A stretch of DNA of 64,000 nt from NCBI RefSeq assembly GCF_029269835.1, contig NZ_JARJBB010000015.1, forward strand, positions 62,001 to 126,000, given 5' to 3'. This DNA comes from Streptomyces tropicalis. GTDB taxonomy: Bacteria > Actinomycetota > Actinomycetes > Streptomycetales > Streptomycetaceae. A model generated the notes under the pieces. That model did no database searches, was not told the DNA's origin, and saw only the letters and a program-made list of their open reading frames with translations. The position numbers and the translations under genes were made by a program. The stretch's first letter is position 1; the number at the start of each line of letters is the position of its first letter. Shown one piece after another: positions 16,871 through 27,976 of this stretch.

Positions 16871-17033
16871 GCCCCGACCCTAACCAGCGGCACGGTCCGG
16901 GCGCTGCACCGCACGGTGAGGCGTCCCCGGTTCCCGGAGGTCCCGTCCCGGGCGGTACGGGGCCGACATCAGACGCCACGACGTGGGAACCCATAGGGCG
17001 GTGCTCATCGACCCCCAGGAGGAGGACCAGACC

Positions 17034-18905
17034 ATGACGATGGAGCAGACCACCCCTCTCGGCCCCGGCAGCGACCTGTCTCAGGTCTTCGAGCTGGCTC
17101 AGCAGCTGCGTGTGGACGCAGTGCGCGCCAGTACGGCCGCCGGTTCCGGCCATCCGACCTCCAGCATGTCGGCGGCGGATCTGATGGCCGTCCTCATGGC
17201 CCGGCACCTCCGCTACGACTGGAACGCACCGGACGACCCCGCGGGAGATCACCTGATCTTCTCCAAGGGGCACGCCTCGCCTCTGCTCTACGCGATGTTC
17301 AAGGCGGCCGGCGTGGTCTCCGACGACGAGCTCATGACCTCCTACCGGCGCTTCGACCGGCGCCTCCAGGGCCACCCCACCCCCGTCCTGCCGTGGGTGG
17401 ACGTCGCGACCGGATCCCTCGGCCAGGGCATCGCCTACGGCGTGGGGATCGCCCTGGCCGCGAGGGAGCTGGACGGGCAGCCCTCGCGCGTCTGGGTGCT
17501 GTGCGGAGACAGCGAGATGACCGAGGGTTCCGTGTGGGAGGCCCTCGACCGAGCCGGCCGGCACCGACTGGGCAACTTCGTCGCCGTGATCGACGTCAAC
17601 CGGCTCGGACAGAGCGGTCCCACCGAGCTGGAGTGGGACACCGGCACCTACGCCCGGCGCGCCGAGGCGTTCGGCTGCCGCGCGATCGTCGTGGACGGCC
17701 ATGACCTGGAAGCCGTCGACGACGCCCTGGCCACCGCGGCCGACGGTCGGGCGCCCACCGTCGTCGTCGCCAGGACGGTGAAGGGGCGCGGCGTCGCCGA
17801 GGTGGCCGACCAGGAGGGCTGGCACGGCAAGCCCCTGCCGGAGGACATGGCCACGCGCGCCGTCGCCGAACTGGGTGGTGTCCGCGACCTGCGCGTCCGC
17901 GGCCCCCGACCTGCCGAGGCCGCCCCCAGGGCGGCACGGTCCGACGACGCCCTCGTCCTCCCCCGTTTCGACGTCGGTGACGAGGTCGCCACCCGCGTCG
18001 CCTTCGGCAGGACATTGGTCGCTCTGGGTTCCCGGCGCGACATCGTCGCGCTCGACGCCGAGGTGGGGAACTCGACCCACGCGGAGGACTTCAAGAAGAC
18101 CTACCCGGAACGCTTCTTCCAGGCGTACATCGCCGAGCAGCAGATGATCGCCGAGGCGGTGGGCATGGCGGTCCGTGGCTACCGCCCCTACGCCACCACG
18201 TTCGCGGCCTTCCTCACCCGCGCCCACGACTTCATCCGCATGGCCGCCGTCTCCCGGATCGACATGGCACTGTGCGGTACCCACAGCGGCGTGGAGATCG
18301 GCGCCGACGGCCCCTCCCAGATGGGCCTCGAGGACCTCGCCATGATGCGCGCGGTGCGCGGGTCGACGGTCCTGTACCCGAGCGACGCCACGTCGGCGGC
18401 TGCCCTGACCTCCGCCATGGCCGATCTCGAGGGCATCTCGTACCTCCGCACCACGCGCGGCGCCTATCCGGTCCTGTACGGCGACGACGAGGAGTTTCCC
18501 GTGGGCGGTTCCAAGACTCTGCGCAGCGGTGAGGACGACGTCGTCACCCTCGTCGGCGCGGGCGTCACGCTCCACGAATGCCTCGCCGCGGCGGAGCAGC
18601 TCGCCGAGGAAGGCATCGAGGCGCGTGTCATCGATCTGTACTCGGTCAAGCCGATCGACTCCGGCACTCTGGCCCGCGCCGCCCGGGACACGGGTGCCCT
18701 GGTGGTCGCCGAGGACCACCACCCGGAGGGAGGCATCGGGGAGGCGGTCCTGTCCGCTCTGGCCGCCGCAGGCGGCCACCCGGCGTTCACCCACCTCGCC
18801 GCCACCGGGCTCCCGGGGTCGGGAACCACGGACGAACTGCTCGAAGCGGCGGGTGTCTCGGCCGCTCACATCGCGGCGGCGGCGCACGGCCTGGTGAAGC
18901 GGTAG
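17034..18905 (+). CDS. Transketolase (short, actinobacterial paralogue)
   Basis: A 623-aa protein from the ATG at 17034, preceded by GGAGGAG; in-frame upstream codons to 16983 lack a better site. The N-terminal ThDP-binding part has STAAGSGHPTSSMSAADL, the SKGHASPLLYA segment and LCGDSEMTEGSVWEALD, where the usual GDG motif reads GDS. The middle Pyr domain (about 310-470) has FFQAYIAEQQM with the catalytic Glu and the GTHSGVEIGADGPSQ substrate loop. The C-terminal domain runs from about 490 (VGAGVTLHECLAAAEQL). It transfers two-carbon ketol units in the pentose phosphate pathway. A terminator follows, so it is a single-gene unit and probably a second copy beside the main transketolase. Confidence 0.88.
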   Translation: MTMEQTTPLGPGSDLSQVFELAQQLRVDAVRASTAAGSGHPTSSMSAADLMAVLMARHLRYDWNAPDDPAGDHLIFSKGHASPLLYAMFKAAGVVSDDELMTSYRRFDRRLQGHPTPVLPWVDVATGSLGQGIAYGVGIALAARELDGQPSRVWVLCGDSEMTEGSVWEALDRAGRHRLGNFVAVIDVNRLGQSGPTELEWDTGTYARRAEAFGCRAIVVDGHDLEAVDDALATAADGRAPTVVVARTVKGRGVAEVADQEGWHGKPLPEDMATRAVAELGGVRDLRVRGPRPAEAAPRAARSDDALVLPRFDVGDEVATRVAFGRTLVALGSRRDIVALDAEVGNSTHAEDFKKTYPERFFQAYIAEQQMIAEAVGMAVRGYRPYATTFAAFLTRAHDFIRMAAVSRIDMALCGTHSGVEIGADGPSQMGLEDLAMMRAVRGSTVLYPSDATSAAALTSAMADLEGISYLRTTRGAYPVLYGDDEEFPVGGSKTLRSGEDDVVTLVGAGVTLHECLAAAEQLAEEGIEARVIDLYSVKPIDSGTLARAARDTGALVVAEDHHPEGGIGEAVLSALAAAGGHPAFTHLAATGLPGSGTTDELLEAAGVSAAHIAAAAHGLVKR

Positions 18906-19284
18906 TCACCGCGGGCCGCGCGCCCTGCCGGGCCGCTCACGGGTGAGGGCCGATGCGCTCCCGTCGAGGCAGGACCGTGCAGCGGGGATCTTCCCGGCCG
19001 AGGCCACCTCGGCCGGGAAGATCCCGCGTCGCGTGCACATCGACCCCACGGAGTCGGGCCCCCGGCCTTCGGTCGGCGGCCGGGCGCGCCCTGCGGTTGC
19101 TCCTCGGTCGTCGAGGAGCGCCCGTGGATGTTCCGCTTCCGGGCCTCGTCGTAGCGCTGGTCCCTGGTGGGGCCCTGCGTGCCGCTGTGCGATCGCCGGC
19201 CGCCGTGGCCACTCCGTGTGCCGAGGCCGGACAGGAGCGGGTGCCCGGCACCCGGCCCCGGCGGACGGGGGTGCGAGGATCGGC
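18906..19284. other. Intergenic with the transketolase terminator
   Basis: About 380 bases between two convergent genes. It contains the hairpin at 18985-19025. Nothing else with coding character is seen; minus-strand frames here are proline/arginine-rich. Confidence 0.5.
18985..19025 (+). terminator. Perfect 18-bp terminator hairpin
   Basis: The arms 18985-19002 and 19008-19025 (GGGATCTTCCCGGCCGAG and its exact complement) enclose a 5-base loop, 80 bases after the transketolase stop. It could work for both strands between the convergent genes. Confidence 0.85.
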
Positions 19285-19761
19285 TCAGGAGGGGGGCGTG
19301 GTGTCCTCGGGGCGGATACGTCCCCGCCAGGCGCCGGACTCGGCCCCGTGGTGCTCGACGTAGTCCTTGAACCTCCGCAGGTCGCCCTTCACCCGCCGGT
19401 CGATCAGGCCCAGCGCGTCGGCGCCCTTCTCGGCGACGCCGCCGGGCTCGACGTCCATGGTGAGTTCCACCCTGGTGTGCGTCTCGTCCAGTCGCTGGAA
19501 TCGGACCGAGCCCCGCTGCCGGGTGTCGCCGTCGACGGTCCGCCAGGTGATCCGGTCGTCGGCCAGCTGGTCGACGATCTCGGTGTCGAACTCACGTCGC
19601 ACTCCGCCGATCCTGGTCGTCCAGTGGTTGCGCCGGTGGTCGAGCTGCCGGACCTCCTCCACGCCCTCCATGAACTTGGGGAATTCCTCGAACTGCGTCC
19701 ACTGGTTGTAGGCCACGTAGACCGGAACCTCGACGTCCAGGGTTTCCTTGACCGTGCTCAT
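19285..19761 (-). CDS. SRPBCC-family (polyketide cyclase/dehydrase-like) protein
   Basis: A 158-aa protein from the ATG at 19761, preceded by AGGAGG. It starts STVKETLDVEVPVYVAYNQW, typical of the SRPBCC helix-grip fold, with WTQFEEFPKFMEGVEEV, then RREFDTEIVDQ and ITWRT, and TRVELTMDVEP toward the end. The fold has a deep hydrophobic pocket for a lipid or aromatic ligand. In this subfamily (coenzyme Q-binding/START-like) the ligand is unknown and no catalytic residues can be assigned. It ends RPEDTTPPS. It lies 281 bases downstream of the rph gene on the same strand but probably has its own promoter. Confidence 0.88.
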   Translation of the reverse strand: MSTVKETLDVEVPVYVAYNQWTQFEEFPKFMEGVEEVRQLDHRRNHWTTRIGGVRREFDTEIVDQLADDRITWRTVDGDTRQRGSVRFQRLDETHTRVELTMDVEPGGVAEKGADALGLIDRRVKGDLRRFKDYVEHHGAESGAWRGRIRPEDTTPPS

Positions 19762-20042
19762 GAATTCCTCCTGACGCAGGTGATGGCGTCCGGCGAGGAG
19801 CCGGCACCTTTTCGCGGCCTCGGGTACCCGAGGTGGCGGGGCCAAGACCCTCGATCTGCGTCTCCTTCCGACGGGCGGGTGCTCCAAGCCGGCACGCCCG
19901 GCCGGGTCCGCCCACGGCCCGTGCCGCGGCGCAGTGACCGTGCCCGACGTCACCGGTCGGGATGACGCGGGAGGGAGAGCCGCGACGGGGGTCTCCGCGC
20001 GGCCGGACCCGGGCGGCGGGCGGAGCTTCCCCCTGTGGCCGG

Positions 20043-22637
20043 TCAAGGCAGGATCTCGACGTACCCGTCGGTTCCGTGCACGCGGATCCACTGTCCGTCC
20101 CGGATCAGCCGGGTGGCCTGCTGCACGCCCACGACGGCCGGCAGGCCGTACTCCCGGGCGATCACCGCGCCATGGGTCATCTGGCCGCCCACCTCGGTCA
20201 CCAGGCCCGCGATTCCGACGAACAGCGGCGACCAGCTGGGGTCCGTGAAGGCCGTGACCAGGATGTCGCCCGCTTCGAGGTCGGCCTCCCCCATGTCCAG
20301 GATGACGCGGGCCCTCCCCTCGACCGTCCCGGCGGAGACCGGTAGGCCGGTCAGGGCGCCGGCGGGCACGTCGTCGCGCCGGTACGCCCCGGTGACGGCC
20401 TCACCGTCCGAGGTGAGCACCCGGGGCGGTGTGAGCGCGTGGTGGGACCGGAACGCGTCCTTGCGCCGCTGGATGAGCCGGTCGTCCACCCGGTGCGAGC
20501 GCACGACGTCGTGGAGTTCCTGGAACGTGAGGTAGAAGACGTCCTCCTTCTCGGGCAGCACGCCGGCCCGCACCAGGCGCTCGGCCTCCTGCAGCAGGGC
20601 CTGCTTGTAGACGAAGGAGCGGCCGACGATGCCGTACTTCGGGTACTCCCGGTACCCGATGAAGGTGCGGACCCGGTCGATCATCCGCTTGGCCTCGCCG
20701 GCCTTCCGGTCCCCGTCCGGCAGGGCCCGCAGGCGTGACAGCACGTCCTGTTCCTTCTTCTGCGCCTTCCGCCGCCCTTGCTCGAAGCGCCGCTCGGCGG
20801 CGCCCGGCCCGAAGTTCCTGACGTGGTCGAGGATCACGGGCACGAGCGTGGTGGGGCGTTCGCGCCAGCGCGGCCTCGTGATGTCGATCTCGCCGACGCA
20901 GCGCATGCCGTACCGGTCGAGGTAGGCCTCGATGGCGTCGCGTGCCTCGGTCCCGCCCGCGAGCTTCGCCAGCTCGTCCAGGAATCCCTCGTCGTCGACG
21001 CCCTGCAGGAACGCCACCACCTCGGGCCGCGGGCGGATCACGTCCGCGACGTCGAGCAGCGCCAGTCCCATCTCCGACGTGACGTTGCCGGGGGCGGACA
21101 GCGTGAGCGTGTCCGCCGCGTTCTTCTCGCCCAGCCATTCCTGCAGCTTGTCGTTGAGCCACCACGTGGCCTCCATCCCCGCCATGACCGCCTGAAGGTT
21201 CAGCGGATCGCCGAGGACCCGCTTGTGCTCCTCGAAGGCCTCCAGCAGGAAGTCGAACAGTGCCGGGCCGGTCCTGGTCCGGATGTCGCGCTCCAGGGCG
21301 GCGAGGGACGCCCGGCTGCGCTCGATCAGCTCGGTGACCACGGCCGGATCGGTCTCGATCGGGGCGGAGGCACCGCGGGCCGGCGGCCCGCCGGGACCCG
21401 CGTCCGGGAGCGACGGGACGAAATCGTCGCGGTCGAGGACGGTCTCCAGCGCGTCCCTGATCAGCGGATCGCCTCTGCCCAGGACGTCCAGGAGACCGGC
21501 GCGGCTCGCGGGCGAGGCCAGGCGCCGGGTGACGTCGACGAACAGCCTCCCGCCGGCCTCGTGCATCGGCACCATGGCCGTCAGCCGCCACATGGAGAGC
21601 CCCAGCGGCTTCATGGGGTCGGTCATCATCTGCCCGTGCCCGACGGAGACGTAGACGTGGTTCTCCTGGTCGCCGGATTCGGGGACGGGGAACAGGGTCG
21701 TGATCGGCCGGCTCTGAACGAACTGGAAGTCGTCGTCGACGAGGCACCACTCGATGTCCTGCGGGCGGCCGAAGTGCGCTTCGATCCGGCGCCCGAGCCG
21801 CACGAGCCGCACGACCTGAGCATCCGTCAGTGCCGGCTGCTCCTGCCGCTGCGGGTCGGTCGCCGCTTCCTGCGTGCCGCCGGGCGGCAGGGTGTGAACG
21901 GCACGCTGTCCGGCGGCGATCGCCTTGGCGACGACTTCGCCGTGTCGCACCTTGAAGACGTCCGGGTTCACCAGGCCGGAGACCACGGCCTCGCCGAGGC
22001 CGAAGCCGGCGTCCACGGTGGCGACCTTCCGGTTGCCCGTGACGGGGTCGGCCGTGAACAGGACGCCGGCCGCGTGCGGGAAGACCATCCGCTGCACGAC
22101 CACGGCCATGTGGACCGTACGGTGGTCGATTCCGTTGCGCCGGCGGTAGGTCACGGCCCGCTCCGTGAACAGCGAGGCCCAGCACCGGCGGACGTGCTGG
22201 AGGACCGCGGTCGGCCCCACGACGTCGAGGTACGTGTCCTGCTGCCCGGCGAAGGAGGCCGTCGGCAGGTCCTCCGCCGTCGCGCTGGACCGGACGGCGC
22301 AGGCGGCTTGCTCGCCGAGTCGGCCGAGCGCGCGGGTGATCGCCGCCGCGAGATCGTCCGGCACGGCGATCCCTTCGACGGTCCGACGAATCTGCGCGCT
22401 GAGCGTGCGGATCGCCTCCCGGTCGTCCGGGTCCAGGCGCGACAGCCGATCGAGCCGATCGTCGATCGACGCCGCCGCCATGATGCGCCGGAAGGCGCCC
22501 GTCGTCACACAGAAGCCGTCCGGCACGCGGACGCCCTCGATCCGCGACAGCCCGCCCAGGTGCGCGCCCTTGCCACCGACGACCGCGACCTGCGTCTCGT
22601 CGACCTCTCGAAGATCCACCACGTACTGCCCGATCAC
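20043..22637 (-). CDS. rph: Rifamycin-inactivating phosphotransferase
   Basis: An 864-aa protein, the usual RPH length. I chose the GTG at 22637 because GGAGG lies 7 bases upstream and the family starts here (IGQYVVDLREVDETQVAVVG). The N-terminal ATP-grasp domain has GGKGAHLGGLSRIEGVRVP and AVRSSATAEDLPTASFAGQ. The middle domain binds rifamycin. The C-terminal swivelling domain carries the phosphohistidine His822 in GGQMTHGAVIAREYG. It phosphorylates rifamycins at the ansa-chain 21-hydroxyl using ATP, giving AMP and Pi. A palindrome 288 bases upstream resembles the rifamycin-associated element, so induction by rifamycins is likely. The alternative, PEP synthase, is excluded by length and the specific motifs. 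Confidence 0.93.
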   Translation of the reverse strand: MIGQYVVDLREVDETQVAVVGGKGAHLGGLSRIEGVRVPDGFCVTTGAFRRIMAAASIDDRLDRLSRLDPDDREAIRTLSAQIRRTVEGIAVPDDLAAAITRALGRLGEQAACAVRSSATAEDLPTASFAGQQDTYLDVVGPTAVLQHVRRCWASLFTERAVTYRRRNGIDHRTVHMAVVVQRMVFPHAAGVLFTADPVTGNRKVATVDAGFGLGEAVVSGLVNPDVFKVRHGEVVAKAIAAGQRAVHTLPPGGTQEAATDPQRQEQPALTDAQVVRLVRLGRRIEAHFGRPQDIEWCLVDDDFQFVQSRPITTLFPVPESGDQENHVYVSVGHGQMMTDPMKPLGLSMWRLTAMVPMHEAGGRLFVDVTRRLASPASRAGLLDVLGRGDPLIRDALETVLDRDDFVPSLPDAGPGGPPARGASAPIETDPAVVTELIERSRASLAALERDIRTRTGPALFDFLLEAFEEHKRVLGDPLNLQAVMAGMEATWWLNDKLQEWLGEKNAADTLTLSAPGNVTSEMGLALLDVADVIRPRPEVVAFLQGVDDEGFLDELAKLAGGTEARDAIEAYLDRYGMRCVGEIDITRPRWRERPTTLVPVILDHVRNFGPGAAERRFEQGRRKAQKKEQDVLSRLRALPDGDRKAGEAKRMIDRVRTFIGYREYPKYGIVGRSFVYKQALLQEAERLVRAGVLPEKEDVFYLTFQELHDVVRSHRVDDRLIQRRKDAFRSHHALTPPRVLTSDGEAVTGAYRRDDVPAGALTGLPVSAGTVEGRARVILDMGEADLEAGDILVTAFTDPSWSPLFVGIAGLVTEVGGQMTHGAVIAREYGLPAVVGVQQATRLIRDGQWIRVHGTDGYVEILP

Positions 22638-22924
22638 AGCGGCACCTCCGAGGCAGCCGTGTTCCGTCGCACTGCCGCGGCCGTTCGCGTCACCGGCGCC
22701 TCCCACTCCGTCGCACCTCTTGTCGGGCACGTCCTCATCCCTGATCACCTTCCCTCCGGCACGGCGGCAGGCCGCACTCCCGCCCCGGGCACCCGCGACT
22801 GCGCCGCCGGTCCCACCCTTGCCGCGATGTCGCCGCGTCCCCCGTACGTCGCCCACAACCCCCGCACGTCGTGTCCTCGTTTCCCCAGGTGGTGGCCTCG
22901 GCCGACAATTCTGCGCCGTGACCC

Positions 22925-22943
22925 GGGCCTTGCGGCAAGCCCC
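22925..22943 (-). promoter_or_regulatory. Rifamycin-associated-element-like palindrome upstream of rph
   Basis: On the plus strand GGGCCTTGCGGCAAGCCCC, an inverted repeat centred on TTGCGGCAA. This resembles the element described upstream of rifamycin-resistance genes (rph, helR and others) in Actinobacteria, which is needed for rifamycin induction. It lies just downstream of a TATAGC hexamer (minus strand, about 22949-22954) that could be the -10 of the rph promoter. Confidence 0.7.
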
Positions 22944-22966
22944 CCGGCGCGCTATACGTTGAGAGT

Positions 22967-22990
22967 GGCAAGGAGACCGTTCTCCTTGCC
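22967..22990. terminator. Perfect 10-bp hairpin in the rph/isoamylase intergenic region
   Basis: GGCAAGGAGA (22967-22976) and its complement (22981-22990) enclose CCGT. On the plus strand it is followed by TTCGCTTTT, the look of an intrinsic terminator, though no plus-strand gene is seen before it. It may instead be part of the rph control region. Confidence 0.45.
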
Positions 22991-23402
22991 TTCGCTTTTG
23001 TGCGGCAAGGCCCGACCCGCGAGCGCGCCGCCGGCTCCCGGAGACCGTCGTGCCCTGCGCGTGCCGGTGCGGCCGGTCGGTGGCGGCAGACGGGGCGGTG
23101 AGGGCGAGCAACGCGGCTCGCCGTGTCGCACGGCCGGACAGCGTGGGCAGCCAGGGGTGACGGCCGGGCCTGGACGCGTCGGCCGGCCGGCTGCTCGGCC
23201 ACCCTCACCGGGGGCTCTCGGTTTCCTGGCTCTCGAGGACGGGCATCCGGCCGTCTCCGCCTGTAACGTCCCGTAGCGGCAGCTCGCCGGCGCAGGGACG
23301 CGGGCCCTCCACCACCACACCGGCGGGGAATGGTGGACCACGGTCCGAGGGGCCGATGCCGGCGGCCGCCGGCACGGCGTGCACCGAACTCCGCGCGAGG
23401 TC

Positions 23403-23449
23403 TTCACCGCTCACGACGACTGCACTATCTTGCGGCAACGCTCTGCAAA
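23403..23449 (+). promoter_or_regulatory. Promoter and LacI-type operator of the isoamylase gene
   Basis: TTCACC (23403-23408), 17 bases, then TATCTT (23426-23431) form a good promoter. It overlaps TTGCGGCAACGCTCTGCAAA (23430-23449), which has the GCAACG/TGCAAA half-site pattern of MalR/LacI-type maltose regulators in Streptomyces. This suggests repression in the absence of maltodextrins. Confidence 0.5.
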
Positions 23450-23518
23450 GGATTTCAGCCATCGGTGCCGTGGGCCGCACCGAGGCCGCCTTCGCCCGCC
23501 TGCGCCCCGGGAGCCGCC

Positions 23519-25879
<2,361 letters not shown>

Positions 25880-25889
25880 GCGGCATGCG

Positions 25890-25924
25890 GCGGTGGCTCC
25901 ACCGGACGAGGGGGGAGCCACCGC
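25890..25924. terminator. Bidirectional 11-bp hairpin between convergent genes
   Basis: GCGGTGGCTCC (25890-25900) and its exact complement (25914-25924) enclose a 13-base loop. It lies 10 bases after the isoamylase stop and 24 bases after the esterase stop on the other strand, so it serves both. Confidence 0.8.
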
Positions 25925-25948
25925 CTACGGCCCGGACGGTACGGTCCG

Positions 25949-27436
25949 TCAGGCCGGGCAGCCCGAGTCGGCGATCACGTAGTAGCCGGACAAGGTCTCC
26001 TCGAGGGTGTGGGTGACGCCGACGTTGTAGAGGCCCATGTTCTGGTCGGAGCCGTCGGCGTAGACGTAGCCGAGGCTCTGGTGGGCGCGGCCCGCCGCGA
26101 CCTGGTTGTAGTTGTTGTCCGTGAAGCACTGCGGCTGGTAGCCGGTGGTCGTGGCCGAGACCGCCGACGACCGGGTGCCGACCGCGCCGCCGGAGTCCAC
26201 GGCGGCGACGGTGTAGGTGTACTTCGTGCCGGAGCCCAGCCCCGTGTCGGTGTACGAGGTGCCCGTGGCCGAGCCGACCTTGCTGCCGCCGCGGTACACG
26301 TTGTACGACGTCGCGCCGCTCACCGCGGACCAGGCCAGCGACGCGGTGGTGTCGGTCGTGCCGGTGACGGTGAGCCCGGTGGGTGCCGGGAGGCTGCCGG
26401 TGCCGCCCCCGCCGGCGCCGTCCAGGCCCCAGAACCTCGCGGTCCAGTACGACGAGCAGATGTAGTTGAGGTAGTAGGTGCCGGTGCTGCCGCACTGGTC
26501 GGTGCCGGAGCCGGGGTTGACCGCGAGGCCGTGCGCCATGCCGGAGACGGAGAAGGTCTCCACGGCGGGCTTGCCGCTCGAGTCGTTGTACACGGCCTGT
26601 GTGGTGCCGCCGGTCAGGGTGGTGGTCGACGACGGGGTCCGGCCGATGCCCCAGACATTGGTCCACTGGTCGCGTTCCTCGGTGGCGTTGGCCGGGTTCA
26701 CCGTGGTGTCGCCGGTGCCCTGCCAGACCGCGACGCGCGGCCAGGGCCCGCCCCAGCCGCCGGAGGCGTTGCGGACCGCGTCGCCCCACTGCTGCGGAGT
26801 CTTGCTGACCGCGCTGTTCTGGCAGGTCAGGCCGCTGGAGAGGTCGGTCGCACAGCCCGCCGGAATGCCGGAGTCGATCGCGCCGCCCGCGAACACGTCG
26901 GGGTAGTCGGCGAGCATCACCGAGGTCATCGCGCCGCCGGCCGACAGACCGGTGACGAAGACGCGGCCGGGGTCGCTGCCGTAGTGGGACGTGGCGTAGT
27001 CCACCATCTGCTTGATCGACAGCGCCTCTCCCTGGCCCCGGGTGTAGTCGGAGGACTGGAACCAGTTGAAGCAGGAGTTGGCGTTGTTGGAGCTGGTGGT
27101 CTGCGGGAAGACCACGGCGAAGCCGTACATGTCGGCGTACTTGGGCCAGCCCGAGTGGCTGTAGTAGTCGGTGGCGCTCTGGGTGCAGCCGTGCAGGGCC
27201 ACGACCAGCGGCGCGCCGGGCGGCAGGTTGTCGGGGGCGTACTGGAACATCTGCAGACTGCCCGGGTTCGAGCCGAAGCCCGTGACCTGTTGCAGGCTCG
27301 CGGCCTGCGCCGGGGCCGGGGAGAGCCCGAGGACCACGGCGATCAGGGACAGGACCAGCGCCGCCGCGGAGGCGGGGCGCGGCCACGTGCGGCGCCACGA
27401 GCGGCGCGGCAGCGGATGGGGGGACGTGGGGTTCAT
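25949..27436 (-). CDS. Secreted PHB-depolymerase-family esterase with FN3 domain
   Basis: A 495-aa protein. Residues 1-46 are a signal peptide with twin arginines (RRSWRRTW, cleavage near PAQAA). The alpha/beta-hydrolase domain has LHGCTQSATDY with the oxyanion region, Ser165 in GLSAGG, and the likely catalytic His in SGMAHGL. A Gly-rich linker and a fibronectin type III domain (about 340-425, LPAPTGLTVTGTTDTTASL) follow. A C-terminal module of about 70 residues (CFTDNNYNQVAAGRAHQS) is probably a binding domain. It belongs to the type-1 short-chain polyhydroxyalkanoate depolymerase/feruloyl esterase group; the true substrate cannot be told from sequence. Confidence 0.92.
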   Translation of the reverse strand: MNPTSPHPLPRRSWRRTWPRPASAAALVLSLIAVVLGLSPAPAQAASLQQVTGFGSNPGSLQMFQYAPDNLPPGAPLVVALHGCTQSATDYYSHSGWPKYADMYGFAVVFPQTTSSNNANSCFNWFQSSDYTRGQGEALSIKQMVDYATSHYGSDPGRVFVTGLSAGGAMTSVMLADYPDVFAGGAIDSGIPAGCATDLSSGLTCQNSAVSKTPQQWGDAVRNASGGWGGPWPRVAVWQGTGDTTVNPANATEERDQWTNVWGIGRTPSSTTTLTGGTTQAVYNDSSGKPAVETFSVSGMAHGLAVNPGSGTDQCGSTGTYYLNYICSSYWTARFWGLDGAGGGGTGSLPAPTGLTVTGTTDTTASLAWSAVSGATSYNVYRGGSKVGSATGTSYTDTGLGSGTKYTYTVAAVDSGGAVGTRSSAVSATTTGYQPQCFTDNNYNQVAAGRAHQSLGYVYADGSDQNMGLYNVGVTHTLEETLSGYYVIADSGCPA

Positions 27437-27847
27437 CAGGCCACCTGGGTGATCGCGACGGGCGGGGAGGGTGGAACCGGCCGTGGCCCTGCTCGAAGAC
27501 GGTTGCAGGGAACGGGAGTTGCGGGGACGTTACGTGAGGCCGGCGGCGGCCGTAATGGAGATGCGCCCCACCTCGCGGCGGTCGGACCTGTGGGTCCTCA
27601 CCGTTGCGGCACTCCTGCGTCACCGGCGTGCGTCCCGAGCTCGCCCTGCCCGCCCGGCCGGGGCCGGCCGCCCCGGAGCGCCGGATCGGCCGGCAATGCT
27701 CAGTGCCGCACGATTCCCGGAATCGATCCATTACGGCGGACCGGACACGAGGCGAATGTTCCGCTCATTCCGCCCCGGCAATTGTGAACGGCGTACTTCA
27801 CGCGCGTGTCGGGCGGTTGAGAATATGAGACGCACACGCAGTCGCCG

Positions 27848-27876
27848 TTGACGTGACCGGAATCCACTGCGACTCT
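27848..27876 (+). promoter_or_regulatory. Promoter of the leader peptide/sulfonate operon
   Basis: TTGACG (27848-27853) and GACTCT (27871-27876) are spaced by 17 bases. Transcription would start about 7 bases later, at or next to the GTG at 27884, so the leader peptide mRNA may be leaderless. Confidence 0.5.
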
Positions 27877-27883
27877 CGTGGCT

Positions 27884-27976
27884 GTGAGCACGTCCGAGAA
27901 CCTCGCCGCGCGCCTGCACGTCGACCTGCGACGTCAGGCCAGCGCCCTCTGTGCCGCCGGTCGCCGTAGCCGCTGA
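27884..27976 (+). CDS. Cysteine-containing regulatory leader peptide
   Basis: A 30-residue peptide starting at GTG 27884 (a GTG at 27878 is also in frame) and ending at TGA 27976. It contains LHVDLRRQASALC, with Cys23. This matches the short leader peptides (HVDL...C pattern) that precede sulfur-assimilation and uptake genes in Streptomyces. Ribosome stalling at the cysteine codon when cysteine is scarce would let transcription continue into the operon. It has no ribosome site and sits 7 bases after the -10 box, so it is probably translated from a leaderless mRNA. It precedes the binding-protein gene by 230 bases. It is short, so the call rests on the motif and position. Confidence 0.7.
   Translation: MSTSENLAARLHVDLRRQASALCAAGRRSR

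Larger units (their letters stand above)
22638..23518. other. Divergent regulatory region between rph and the isoamylase gene
   Basis: About 880 bases without a gene. It holds the rifamycin-associated-element-like palindrome (22925-22943), a perfect hairpin (22967-22990) and the isoamylase promoter/operator (23403-23449). Between 22640 and 22920, the rph leader, I see no ORF or strong hairpin. Confidence 0.6.

Noticed and set aside
20043..22637. PEP synthase or pyruvate phosphate dikinase instead of rph
   Set aside because: Length and motifs fit rifamycin phosphotransferase, and the upstream palindrome supports it.
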